Origin: Cacajao melanocephalus
Lineage: Eukaryota; Chordata; Mammalia; Primates; Pitheciidae
Assembly: GCA_963573385.1 (NCBI GenBank)
Contig: CAUYLG010017864.1
Location: 222,070 to 286,069 of the forward strand
Direction of reading: 5' to 3'
DNA: 64,000 nt
The translations under genes were made by a program, and so were the position numbers. Each line of letters begins with the position of its first letter. Position 1 is the first letter of the stretch. The notes beneath the pieces are model-generated. The model was not told the DNA's origin. It did no database searches and was given only the letters and a program-made list of their open reading frames with translations. Shown in pieces: positions 1 to 26,511 of the stretch.

Positions 1-770
1 ACTGATCACTAGGGAAACGCAAATCAAAACCACAGTGAGCAGCCATCTCACACCAGTCAGAACGGCTATTACTAAAAAGTAAAAAAATAACAGGTGCTGG
101 TGAGGCTGTGGAAAAAAGGAAACGTTAATATAATGTTGGTGGGAATGTAAATTGGTTCCACCACCGTGAAAAGCAATCTGGAGATTTCTCAAAGAACTTA
201 AAATAGAACCATTATTCAACCCAGCAGTCCCATTACTGGGTATATACCCAAAGGAATATAAATCATTCTACCACAAAGACACATGCATGTGTATGTTCGT
301 CACAGCACTATTCACAACAGCAATGACATGGAGTCAACCTAGATACCTATCAACAGTGGACTGGATAAAGAAAATGTGGTATGCATAAACCATGGAATAC
401 TATGCAGCCATAATAAAAACAAGATTATGTCCTTTGCAGCAACATAGAGTTGGAGGCATTATTCTAAGAGAATTACTGCAGGAACAGAAAACCAAATACC
501 ACATGCTCTCACTTAAAAGTGGAGGCTAAAAATGAATACACATGGATATAAAGAAAGGAACAACAGACACGGGGTCTTCTTGAGGGTGGAGGGTAGGAAG
601 AGGGTCAGGATCAAAACACTGGCAGATACTATGCTTATTACCAGATTAACAAAATAATTTGTACACCAAACCCCCAGAAATACACAATTTACCGATATAA
701 AAAACCTCCACCTGTAACCCTGAACCTAAAGTAAAAGTTGGAAATAAAAAAATAAATAATAGGTACAGAA
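1..770 (+). repeat. L1 3' end (ORF2 end and 3'UTR)
   Basis: Translated matches to the end of L1 ORF2 (AIPLLGIYPK-like, then MEYYAAI-like with lesions) run to about 480. They are followed by the typical L1 3'UTR (tctcactt..., gaggagggt..., caccaaacccccatga-like) and an A-rich tail (about 740-765). It is degenerate, and its 5' part lies outside the window. Confidence 0.85.
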
Positions 771-816
771 AAAGATTCCAGGGTCTTCCCTAAACACAGA
801 ATCAGCTCGAGATGCT

Positions 817-837
817 TAGTGCGCCCCCTGCTGGTAA
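817..837 (-). promoter_or_regulatory. CTCF-like motif near left edge
   Basis: The minus strand reads TTACCAGCAGGGGGCGCACT, with CCAGCAGGGGGCGC matching the CTCF core exactly. It sits just downstream of an L1 3' end, presumably within MTARC2 intron 4. Confidence 0.6.
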
Positions 838-933
838 TCAACCTTTCTACAGTCTGCCGAAATCTAGGCCCCAATGACATTTACTTAGAGTGCAGGGATA
901 AAACCACGGAGTTTTCGAACTGAAAGAAACAAG

Positions 934-1006
934 GAACTCCCGACATCAGGTGATCCGTTCGCCTCGGCCTCCTAAAGTGCTGGGATTACAGGCGTGAGCC
1001 ACCGGC
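934..1006 (-). repeat. Alu fragment
   Basis: The first about 70 nt of an Alu left monomer in reverse orientation (cctcggcctcctaaagtgct, ggattacaggcgtgagccacc), truncated at the inner end. Confidence 0.8.
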
Positions 1007-1686
1007 CACCAGTGTTGTTTAAGGCTGTCCAGTAGTCCGATGCGCAGCCAGAGTGGAACCCACCGGCTCGGGCAGATCTCACTGCTGATCTCCTCTTACA
1101 CCGTCTTCTACTGACCACCTTAGCTGCGGGCTTTCCAGGGGTGCCTCACTTACTCACTAGGTGTAGTGATGAAGAAAGCTGTGTGAGGCTGTGCGAAAGG
1201 AACCCGCAGAAGCATCTCGTCCTTCTCCTACTTATGAAAGAAGTTAAAGCCCTGGAGTATTTGGGTGTGCCATCTTCCGCACCCTCTTGCCCAACCCCTA
1301 AAAGTCCCTCTGGAAAATATTTCAAATGACACAGGTATAATCAAAAAAGCAAATGTAGAAGGAGGTCTCCTTAAATAAAAGAGTTCTGTTGGCAAATTCT
1401 TCAGCAGTGTGAATGTATTCCTACTCCATCCACTCCTGATCCCTAGCCTCCTCTTTTAATCATTTGGGCTTTTCTTAATCAAGGCAAACCTATCCAAGAC
1501 TCTTGCTGGAGTCCCCTCACAATATATGCATGTGAGAAACTCCCCAGATGAGAGCACAGAACCTTTACCTTGAAAGGCATGCCGCAAAGGCCCGCAGGGA
1601 GGGGACAAGGGAATACCCCTGCAGTCTGCCACATGCATCGCCAAAATGCTGCTTGGCTCTTTTCATTGATTACGAAAGAAAAATGG
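1007..1686. other. Unclassified intronic sequence
   Basis: No gene, strong ORF or recognisable repeat was seen. Short open frames here (about 60-100 codons) lack any familiar pattern. Confidence 0.5.
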
Positions 1687-1830
1687 GGGGATTTCTGCCA
1701 AGATGGCGGAATAGGAACAGCTCTGGAGCGCAGTTCCCAGCAAGAGCGTCACAGAAGGCGAGCAATCTCCGCATTTCCAACCAAGATACCAGGTTCATTT
1801 CAATGCGACTGGTTGGACAGTGGGTGTAGC
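1687..1830 (+). repeat. Isolated L1 5'UTR fragment with YY1-type site
   Basis: Begins ccaagatggcggaataggaa and continues with the first about 140 bp of a primate L1 5'UTR (cagctc..., gcgtcacagaaggcg, accaggttcatttca, ggacagtgggtgtagc). The CAAGATGGCGG start is the known YY1-binding L1 transcription start. No downstream L1 follows; sequence after 1831 is not L1. Confidence 0.75.
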
Positions 1831-2164
1831 TTAAGGAAGGCAAAGAAAAATGACCTTCAGATGCTTGCAGCTTGCTTCTAACAGAGCTAATGAACTTGAA
1901 ATTCAGGGTAATCTTCATTATGCCAAAGCTAATGCCTGTTCTTCCTCTCCATTTTTTACTGAGCACAATTGTCTTGCATCTTTCAGGGGGCAGCCCTTGA
2001 TACCAATGACCTCCAGCCCACCCACAGTGACTGGGGCCCAATACAGGTTTGTCAGATGACCCGAAAATGGCTTTAACAAGGCGGCAGGGTTGTGTAGATG
2101 GCTGATATTCATGGACTTTTGACAGCCCGCCAGAGTGCAAGTCCTCTCTTGGCCACATGCTGGT
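1831..2164. other. Unclassified intronic sequence
   Basis: Follows the L1 5'UTR scrap abruptly. No repeat family or gene recognised. Confidence 0.45.
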
Positions 2165-2612
2165 TATGCAGCCTCAAGAGCAAGTTACTCACTTTCTCAG
2201 AGTCTCAGTTTCCTCATCTGAAAAAAAAGAATCAAAACACTACCAGCCTCAATGACTATCAAACATTTTCCACCATGACCGACAGTCAAAATTACATTTT
2301 ACATTGTTTCCTAATACTCTCTCATGTGTGCATGTCACATATAACAAGCACAAGTTTTGCAAGACAATTCTTAACACATCTACGTAGAGTTTACTCTGAT
2401 ATCTTTTATTGCATCCTATTCTTTTTTTAAAAAGTGTTGGTCAGGACCCACTACACTGATATCAGAACCCAATAATGGGTTGTGACCCACAGTCTCAAAG
2501 GGAACTAGAATTAAATGAGATAATGCATGTAAAGTGTTTGTCATGCTGCCTGCAACCTAGTAAGTGTTCAATGGCAGTAAGCCATGATACTTGCTGTTAT
2601 TTTTATAGATTG
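2165..2612 (+). repeat. MIR interrupted by a DNA-transposon-like insert
   Basis: The 5' part (about 2165-2262, cagtttcctcatctgaaa) and 3' part (about 2500-2612, aaatgagataatgcatgtaaa) are the two halves of one MIR. The intervening about 230 bp contains mirrored gggttgtgacccac and tggtcaggacccact blocks typical of non-autonomous hAT-type elements. The exact family is not resolved. Confidence 0.6.
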
Positions 2613-2789
2613 TTATCATTATTGCTACTTCAAGAAATCCCTGAAGCCTGGTAGAGACTGCTGTTCTTACACCAGAAAAGAGACTTACTATCTCAAATCC
2701 TAACCCATGCAAACTCAGGTTCTGGGGACTGAAAAATCTAGTGATCACGATTTATAAAAACTTTGTTTCTCAACAGCTGGAAAGGCTAG

Positions 2790-2862
2790 GACTGGGAGGA
2801 CCCAATCCACACAGCCAGTAAGCGGTGATGCTCAGGGTCCAACCACAGCTGTCCAGCTTCAA
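2790..2862 (-). repeat. MIR-like fragment
   Basis: cacacagccagtaagcggtg followed by a diverged gttcgaacc-type block matches the reversed MIR core. It is short and degenerate. Confidence 0.45.
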
Positions 2863-3658
2863 AATCTCCCTCTCTGGACGTTTCCTGGAGAAGCACTTCC
2901 TGAGTGAAAGATAACACACCAAGAGTTTTCTGCAAGCTTCTCCACAGTTCTTTCATAAGGTGGAGTGAGGACTGATACAAACAAGACGTTCCATTAAAAA
3001 TACCAAGTTTAGCTCATCAGAACAGTGAGCAAAGTTCAGTAAACACTGACCCCACAATGGCCAACTACAGAGACAGGAAGCATTGGTCGATTTTCTTATT
3101 TTTAAACTGCATTGTGCTGCATTCCCAGAACTCAAGCACATCACACTGACCCAAGGAAGCAGCCTTTTAAAAATTGCTTAATATTCTGAGCTACATGGAA
3201 AAAGTAAAAAGTACTTTAGGCCACAAACAGTATAAATGTTACACAATACATTCTCCCATTGCTCTGTGTTCTTGCAATAAATGATGGCCTGAATTTCATG
3301 CTGAGGTTTGCCATGTTTTAATGATTAATTGGTCTAGTAAATATTTATGGGTTCTATCATATTACATTAATATTTAACAGAGTCCTACTAATTGAAAGAG
3401 TTACAGTTTTGTGATGGCACCAGGCAGACAGGTTAATGCATTAGCCCTTTAACTACTGGGCTTCTGATTTAAGGAAGAATAAATCAGCAACATTAGCATC
3501 ATTTAATAGGAAGGATTTTTTTTTTTTTAATGTGGATGGCCAGAGGACTGTTTCAGCAAACTCAGAGTGTTCTACCTTATTTGCTATTTCTGTAAGTCCA
3601 TCATAGTACAGGAATAAAATGACAAATGGACTTGGGAGCACAAATTTATTTAACAGGT
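2863..3658. other. AT-rich unclassified intronic sequence
   Basis: No coding potential or named repeat recognised. Contains short T-runs only. Confidence 0.5.
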
Positions 3659-3786
3659 TTTTTTTAACTATTTATTTATTTATTTAAGAGATGGGGTTTC
3701 ACCATGTTGCCCAGGCTGGTCTCGAACTTGTGGACTCACACGACCCACCTGCTTTGGCCTCCCAAAATTCTGGGCCATGCCTGGCC
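3659..3786 (-). repeat. Left-monomer Alu (FLAM or AluJ-like) fragment
   Basis: A T-rich/TTTA tail runs directly into agagatggggtttcaccatg and ends ggccatgcctggcc, so only the left monomer is present. Divergence suggests an old copy. Confidence 0.75.
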
Positions 3787-4762
3787 TTTTTTGTGTGTAT
3801 GTTTTTTATTTTCAGTTTATTATTTTAAAAAAAGAAGAAGAAGAAGAATCCACTCTCACTGCCTAGGACAGCAGCATTAGATTTACATTAGCCTTAGGTT
3901 AAGTTTGACAGTTATAGGAGAGCAAAAATTATAGGCTGGCAATTTATAGGCAAGCAAAAATGCTTCAGCCGAGGACAAATGTGTCTTTTTTTGTTATTTT
4001 CTTGGCGCAAGAGCTTAAACTAAAGTTAATGCCAAAATAATCTGTTCTTTAGTGGAGACAAATCAAGAAAAATTTTGTTCCCTAAAAGAAAGTTTCTCAG
4101 AAAATCATGGATGAATGACAGGATTCCTGTGGAAGAACTGCTGCTTCGCAGACTAATTTCTATCCCACGAACTAATTTCCACTACAAGCTTTAGTAACAT
4201 ACATTCTTAACACAGAGCATTCATTTCATTTGGTGTTTACCAAGCATTTAATGAATCCGATTTCATGTATACCCTACTAGAGAATGTGGGAAACTAGAAC
4301 TGGAGGAACAGGCGGGTTTACTGGGAAGCCTGTGAGCCTTGAGCCTCAGGCCCCTTGTTCACACAGAACCTTTCAAGGCCTTGAACCTAATTTTATTTTT
4401 GTTACCTTTTTTTTCCTAAAGCCCCCCCAAATTGTACAAACTTCAGGTCCTACCAAGTCTAGATTCATTCTCAGAGAGAAAAATCTAGTTCCTTCCCTCA
4501 AGAAACCAGTCTCCTGAGCACATTGCAGCCTCTTCCTCTCTGGCACTCTCCATGGCTCTCCCAACCCCACCCTCATATCACCTCTGATCATCTCTGACCC
4601 CCATGGTCCCTGCACTCTCCTAACTCAGTGCTTCTGCAGACACTGTGGGAAGGAGATTCACCTGGGATGATGCTGCCAGCGCGGAGGCACAGGCTTTGTC
4701 ACAGTGCTCATGTAGGTTTCAGGCAAGGCCTGCTAATCTGCACTTTAGAGAAAAGACTCTTA
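3787..4762. other. Unclassified intronic sequence
   Basis: Includes a GAAGAA run near 3832-3850. No gene or recognisable repeat otherwise. Confidence 0.5.
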
Positions 4763-5054
4763 GCTAGGTGAGGTGGCTCATGCCTATAATCCCAGCACTT
4801 TGGGAAGCCAAGGCAAGCAGAGTCCAGGAGTTCAAGATCAGCCTGGGCAACATAGGGAGACCCTATCTCTACAAAAAATACAAAAAGTAGCCAGGCATGA
4901 TGGCATACGCCTGTAGTCCCAGCTACTCAGGAAGTTGGGAGGCTAAGGTCACCTGAGCTGGGGAGTTCAAGGCTGCAGTGAGCCGTGACTGTACCACTGT
5001 ACTCCAGTCTGGGTGATGATGGAGTGAGACCTTGTCTCAAAAAAGAAAAAAAAA
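4763..5054 (+). repeat. AluJ-like element
   Basis: Full dimer with AluJ-type features (gagtccaggagttcaagatc, gggcaacatagggagacc, cacctgagctggggagttca) and an A-rich tail. Confidence 0.9.
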
Positions 5055-5124
5055 GACCCTCTCGTGATTGGGCCTTTCCTTGATATTTCTGTCTCAGGCT
5101 TCCCTGCCTCTCAGTGCATGTTCA

Positions 5125-5720
5125 AGAGAGTTCCAGAATATGTGCCTGGCACACTGTACAGGCATTCAGCAGATATTTGTTGGAAGAATGCAAATCATAA
5201 TTACTTCCTTGCTCAGAATCATTACCAGCTCCTCCATATCCACAGTATAAAATCCAAACTCCTTGTGTGATGGCCTCCAGCCAGCTCCAATCCAGCCTCC
5301 CTGACATTTCTCCTTGACCCCCATGCTCCTGTGATTCTAAAATGCTCCCGAGCACTCCTTCATTCACGTCCTCTCATGCTTCTAGGCCTCCCAACCGCCT
5401 GTCCCCTTTACCCGTAACGACCCTCCTTTGACCCTGGCACACAGTCCACACAAGCACAGGACGAACAGCATTGCTTCCGGGGAGCTGGACCTGATCCCTC
5501 CCCTGCCCAGGCTTCCCTTCTCCAGGCAGATTTAGGCAGTTCTACTTCTATACATCTCTGGTACGTTCTAAATGTGTAATTAAAGCGCTTATGACACTGG
5601 GCTGTCGTTGTTCCCTGGCCGTGCCTCTCACATTGAAACATTCTAAAGGGCGGGATCCAGATCTTTTCATCTCTGTGTCCGGGTTCCTACACACCATGCC
5701 TGGCCCACAACAGATGACTG
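5125..5720 (+). repeat. L2 3' fragments in tandem
   Basis: gtgcctggcacactgtacag with ggcattcagcagatatttgt (5140-5190) is an L2/MIR-type 3' end. It is followed by a second L2 segment with cagtataaaatccaaactcc and an L2-like 3' end at about 5645-5720. Confidence 0.7.
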
Positions 5721-5827
5721 ATTTTTAAAAATTAACAAAGGCACAGAGGAATTCAAATAGATAACAAATGACAAGATAACATCATCAAGTAGACAACTTC
5801 TGTATACATTGCTATTTCTCTTTTCAT

Positions 5828-6113
5828 TATTTTTTTTTTTAATGAGACAGGATCTCGCTCTGTCACCAAGGCGGAAGTGCAGCGGCACAATCTCCGCCTC
5901 CCAGGCTCAAGGCATCCTCTCACCTCAGCCTCCCAAGTAGCTGGGACTATAGGCATGCATCACCGTACCTGGCTAATCTTTATATATTTTTTTAGTAGAG
6001 CTGCAGGTTTGCCATGTTTTCCAGGCTGGTCTCAAACTCCTGAGCTCAAGCAATCCTCCTGTCTCAGCCTCCAAAAGTGCTGGGACTACAGGCATGAGCC
6101 ACTGAGCCTGGCT
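5828..6113 (-). repeat. AluJ/S element
   Basis: T-rich tail at left, gatctcgctctgtcacc..., ending gagccactgagcctggct. Full-length reverse orientation. Confidence 0.9.
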
Positions 6114-6212
6114 GCTATTTTTCAAATTATCAAATAATATGAAGTGCCTATATGTGCAATAATTTATACTAGGCTCTGTGCAAAGTTTTATCCTAAAGAA
6201 CAATGTTTATCA

Positions 6213-6533
<321 letters not shown>

Positions 6534-6639
6534 TTAGGGCATATTTTACTCACAGAAAAGGAAGTGCGGTCATTCAGGGAAGCAAAGACTTGAAAGGGTG
6601 TTTAAGAGCCTCTCCTCCCACAGTGAACGACTTTGGATC

Positions 6640-6890
6640 TCTAAATTGGAACTGTCACCCCAGCTCTACAGATGCTGGAGTTACAAGTCGTGTATTCTAA
6701 TGCTAGCGCCACCACTTCTCAAAGTGTACAACACCTCTGAGCTTCATTTTCTTTATAAAAAGGACACAGTAACACAAAAACTTCACAGGTTATTGTAAAG
6801 ATCAAATAATTTATCTGAAGTGATTATTTAGCTCAACGCCTAGCACCCAGTAAACACCCAATAAATGGTATTCGTCATTGTTACTCCCAC
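6640..6890 (+). repeat. MIR element
   Basis: Diverged MIR core with acacctctgagcttcatttt, then the 3' part gcctagcacccagtaaacac and aataaatggtattcgt. Confidence 0.65.
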
Positions 6891-7562
6891 TGCTCAGAAA
6901 GTTTAACTCACCGCTCAGGCTTAATGTGACGGCTAATGCTTCTTATTACCAAGCAGCACACAGCCATATGTATTTCATGTACAGAGTTCAGGGTTTCTAC
7001 TGGGTTCTGATGTAGTCTTCCCTTAAGACCACAAAGGTATGTCCTTGAAAAGGTGGGACATTTCTAGTGTCAATCACACAAAAGAGCATGTGGGTGCCCC
7101 AGGAGAGAACTCGGGCCACAGCATGGTATATCTCCAGGGGCAGACTGCCTGTGTGCCCTTGGCCTCCACTTTGGGGCATGGGGATTCTAAAAGTCTCAAA
7201 TCTTTGACAGCACTGCTGAATGATGGAGAAGTGGAAAATGGCGATTCTCTTTATCTTCGCTTCCCTCATTTGTCTCTGAGCTATGATTATACATTCCAAC
7301 ATCAGATTTGCTACAATTTCAAGTTTTGACTGTTCGCGTTGGGGCCCAAGCATTAAAGGGTGAGAGCAACGCCCCCCTGAGGCCAGCGAGTTGATGGCAG
7401 CAGCAATGAGTGAACGACTTCACAAGGTTAAGGTGCATTTGAGGAAGTAGTTCCCCGCTATTGACCTTGGCGGATCTGAGTTGGCGCTGGCTAGAGCAGA
7501 GTTCGCTTAGCACCGCGAGCAGCACATCTGAGCACAATGCACAAAAGCCGTGGGTCGCTTAC
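6891..7562. other. MTARC2 intron 4 sequence next to exon 4
   Basis: Non-repetitive. Overlapping open frames of 96-118 codons on both strands show no recognisable family and are judged chance. Confidence 0.5.
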
Positions 7563-22223
<14,661 letters not shown>

Positions 22224-22610
22224 GGCAGAGCGAGGGCGGGCGCGGACCTGCACACAGACCCGGCAGCTACCGGAGCCCGGGAGGCCGAGGAGGCCCTTAA
22301 GGATCCCCGTGGGCGGGAGGAGTCAGCGTTGGCCCAGCCTCGGGTCGTCTCACCCTTTCGCCGCCGAGAGGCACAGCGGTTCCGCGGAGAGCGGGAATGC
22401 CTTAAGGCGGCGACAAAGCCTGCATGGGAACGGGGGAGACAGGCAGAGAGCGGCCGGGGACCCCAAAGCCTGCGAGCTAAGTGGGCAGCCTCCGGGGTGA
22501 TCAGTGTCGCTTTACCTCTCCTCCTCGTCCCCGCCCCTACACGGCGTGCCACACGACCTTCCGCGCCCGCACTCTGCGGTCCCCTTCTCTAATACTGCGC
22601 GCTTTGTCGC

Positions 22611-24129
22611 TCGACCAGAGCACCCCAGAACGTGAGGGTGGGGTGCAGAATGGAGGATTCACAAACGTTTGGGAACGACTTTTTCTGGCAGGCCGCTGTG
22701 AGAACTGCAAGACTTTCTGCACATGAAGACTCAAGTCTAAACCTCTGCACTCAAAGACGAGGAACTCTAGCGTGGCTTATAGGAGCATGACTCAAGGTCC
22801 CCCACCCTCCGCTGCCCCTTAACCTCCACCCCAGTAAAATGTCTTCCTGAGAAAGCTCAAGGCAGCCAGAATTTCCCGTTTATTCTAGCCAACACCCGAT
22901 GGTAAGGTCCCTGACCTCCCTTTTTTAGGATATTTTCTTAAAAGGGCTTACAACTGTGAATTCTTTCTCTGTTGCTGTGAGATGTCTATGTATCGCCTAC
23001 AACTCAGAAGTGTCTTTCTCAAGGACCTAAAAGCCATTGCTTTGAAATGCAATCATGGGGAGGATAGGCTTCTCTGTCCCCCAGTCTCTGTGGGAGGATA
23101 GAATCCGAGCTTCATAGCTGCTAGCTGCAGGCACAGCTGCCCGGTCATCAATACTGACAACCCCTCCGTGATTTTTCACTTGAGCCCCCGCTAGCTTCCC
23201 CGCCCTACTCTCTCCTTCATCCTTTAAAACGCCCAGTCTCCTCTGCACAAATGAGAATGATCAGCTTTTTCTCCTACTGTAAGTAGTTACTGAGTAAAAT
23301 CTGTTTTCACACCTTAACTAATGTTCCGCTTTGTTGACATTTAACAGCTCCATTCAAACAAGCTATTGGGTTAACAGTGGATTTTCTTAGACAAATTAAG
23401 GTTTGGCGTCTTTCAAGATTTTGTTGTTGTTGTTCTGTTTTTTCAAAAGTTTGTCACATAAATTGTGGCACAGTCCTAGTAGAGTTTGAGGAGGCCAACC
23501 AATGGGCCACCTCTCAAATCTGGCCTGGCCCCCCCACCCCGGGGAAGAGGCCCACTCCAGGGTGTGGGAAGAGACTCTGGGAGGGATGGAGAACCAGAGG
23601 AGCCAGGCTCCCTTCGGCTGTTCTTGTGCAAAGTGAAAGACAAAACAGGGCCTGAATCTCTCCCCACCCAGAAAAAAACCTCAGGCCAGCAGAATTAGTC
23701 CCTCAGTCCCCATACATTTACATCATGCTTGGCAGCTGAGACTCAGGGATTTGTTTTTTAAGCATGGTGTGGAAAATGTAATGTGCATACACTTGGAGCT
23801 GACCCTCTTTGCTTCTCCCAACTCCAGAGGAGGGTCAGAGACCTTCCTGCCCACAAGCCTGCTGTCAGAGTGAGGGGCTTATAAAGCCATCATCGCCTGA
23901 CTATAGGTGAGCTCCCAGACAGGGCAAATGTCTTATTAATTAATCGTCTGTTTCCTTCACCACATAGTTATTAATCATTCACCAGGCTTTGTCCTAGATT
24001 GGCGTTAGGAATTTAATGTTTAGAAGAAGCTGCCCTTCCATCCAGTTCACCGACTCCCCAGAAGACTGACACCTCCCCTGCAAGTCTAGAAGATAATGCC
24101 AGAGGAGAAGCAAGGTCAAGATGCAGACG
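22611..24129. other. MTARC2 upstream flank
   Basis: No repeat family or gene recognised over about 1.5 kb. A CCAAT-containing G/C-rich stretch lies at about 23490-23600. It may hold distal regulatory sequence. Confidence 0.45.
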
Positions 24130-24520
24130 AAGCGAGGCAAAAGAGCAGCTGAGTCTCAGGATAGTGCTGTTTTCAGAAGAGGGAGCTTTGGCGCTGAAAC
24201 TTGAACATGAGGAGGGGTTTGGAGATGGGTAGAGAAGAGGATTCTGGGCAAACGGAGCAGCACGTGCAATAGCCTGAAAAAACGGAAGGAACAAGAGAGT
24301 GGATCCAGCTGTATTAGGATGTACCTGGAATGCAGCAGGTGGTGGGAGTTGAGGCAGGACAGGTGGGCAGAGGTCAGATCAACACGCATCTTATCTCTGC
24401 TGAATGTGAAGACACCTCAGAATTCTGAACAGCAGTGTGGCATGATTAGACTTGGGTGCTAGGAAGGCCACTCTGGCTGCTCAGAGAACACCAAGGATGG
24501 GTGTTAGGAGAGATGTGGTT
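24130..24520 (-). repeat. L2 ORF2 3' fragment
   Basis: cggagcagcacgtgcaatag and ggaaggccactctggctgct are reverse complements of the L2 ORF2 3' region. Confidence 0.65.
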
Positions 24521-25033
24521 AGGGGAGATGGTCGGGACCGAATTAACAAGAGGTAGTGATGACAGAACACTGAACCAGAGGGAGAGGAGGAGCCCACGGG
24601 GCCTCCCAGCTCTGTGGCATCAAAGTCTGGGGTGGGGTGGGGGTACCATTCTCAGAGATTAAGAATTCAATAGAAGAAGATAGTCTGGGGAAAAAACTGA
24701 TGAGCCTGTCGTGGACAGTGAGTGGGAGGTATCTGTGGGACATCAAAGAGGAAATAGTTACCTAGATAGACGGGAAACTTGAGCTTTCCATGCTTCCAAC
24801 TCCTCATGTGCAAAATGACGATGGGGATAGAAATCAAATGAGGACCTTTGCCGTGGTGAGTGCTGCCAAGTCTTTGCTGTTTTCACCAGCCATTACCTAT
24901 CATAGCTTGCCCTGTTTGCAGCTTCACCAATGCTGGGGTTGAGGGTGACTTTAGGGGAGCAGGGAAATTCCTTATCAGTAATGTGTACATTTGCAGCCCA
25001 GCATCATCATTGGTAGAATTGGTGAGGGGTAAT

Positions 25034-25446
25034 GAGAGGTTGTATTAGTCCGTCCTCGCACTGCTATAATGAAATACCCGAAACTGAGTTATTTGTAAAG
25101 AAAAAAGGTTTAAGTGGCTCATGGTTCTGCAGGTTGGACAGGAAGAATGGTGGATTCTGCTTCTGGGAGACCTCAGGGAGCTTTTACTCATGGTGGAAGG
25201 CAAAGCAGGAGTGGATGAGTGGATGTCTTACAAGGGAGGAGCAGGACCCAGAGAGATGGGGGAGGTTCCACATGCTTTTAAACAGCCAGAACTCGCTCTC
25301 ATGATGACAGCACCAAGGGGAATGGTATTAAACCATGAGAAACTGCCCCCATGATCCAATCACCTCCTACCAGGCCCCAACCCCAACACTGAGGATGACG
25401 ATTGAACATAAGATTTGGGTAAGGACACAAATCCAAACCATATCAG
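25034..25446 (-). repeat. MST-type MaLR LTR
   Basis: Begins tgtattagtccgtcctcgca and ends ccaaaccatatcag, the reversed MST/THE1 LTR termini. Solo LTR. Confidence 0.88.
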
Positions 25447-26077
25447 AGGTTGAGGATTCATTAGTCTAATCTGCTATTTGCATTTCTTTTTTCCATTTTG
25501 ATTTGAATCAACTTATCTATATTTTTCTTGTTGATTTATAAGATCCTTTTGTAAATTAAGAAAATTACCCTTTTATCATGCCTTCCAGAGTCATAACTTT
25601 TTCCCCAAGTTTGTCATATTTTGGCAACCTCGGGTTAGGAAGAATCTCTCTGTCTAGAATCTCTCTATCTAGAATCTCTCTGTCTAGAATAAGACATCAT
25701 TGTCTCCCTAGAGGCACTGATACAGATAAGGACAACTCTATCAATTAAAATATCAGCCAAGGAAGCAGAGAAAAAAAGAAGCCTAAAACCCAAATATTGC
25801 CTTGCCCAGCCAGGCCTTCAGGAAGGTGAGTGCCAGCAGCCAGTGGAGGTATTCATTAGGTCTGTGCAGCAGCCTGTCTTTCCTGGGGAGATGAGCACAT
25901 CAGATGATCAGGCTGTGAGGATAGTCAACCTTCAACTCCTATAACAAATCTTATGACTCAGGCTAGGCTAAAATGTTGTAAAAACCTCAACATCTCAATG
26001 GCCTAACAAAATACAAGTTTATTTCTCACTTACATCCCAGTTCAATGCAAGCCAAGCATTAATCAAAGGTCCCCTTA
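25447..26077. other. Intergenic sequence with small minisatellite
   Basis: Contains a 15-bp tandem repeat (agaatctctctgtct, three copies plus a partial, 25641-25690). Otherwise unclassified. Confidence 0.6.
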
Positions 26078-26313
26078 GGCCAGGCCCTGTGGCACACACC
26101 TGTAATCTTAGTGATTTGGGAGACTGAGGCAGAAGGATCACTTGAGCCCAGGAGTTCAAGACCAGCCTAGGCGACATAATGAGACCCTGTTTCTACAAAA
26201 AAAATTAAGACAAAAAACAAAAAGAACGATTCAGGCATGATGGTTCATACTTGTAATACTAGTTACTCTGGATGCTGAGGCAGAAGAGCCACTTAAACTC
26301 AGGAGTTTGAATG
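26078..26313 (+). repeat. AluJ-like element, 3' truncated
   Basis: ggccaggccctgtggcacac with gatcacttgagcccaggagt, breaking off in the right monomer. Confidence 0.85.
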
Positions 26314-26511
26314 GATATTAAGCATACACATAGTAGGAAAAGAACCATACCTAGGAAGTCAAAGTGCCATAGTGACTATAAAAAGCCAGCCACATGACCA
26401 GCACTCAAAGCACCAGTTTACAAACTCAAGTTTGATAGTCAATACGTTCAGCTTTGAAAGGAAGATGGCATCAGATCTCTCACCTGTTTTCCCTTCAGTA
26501 CATAAACCAAG

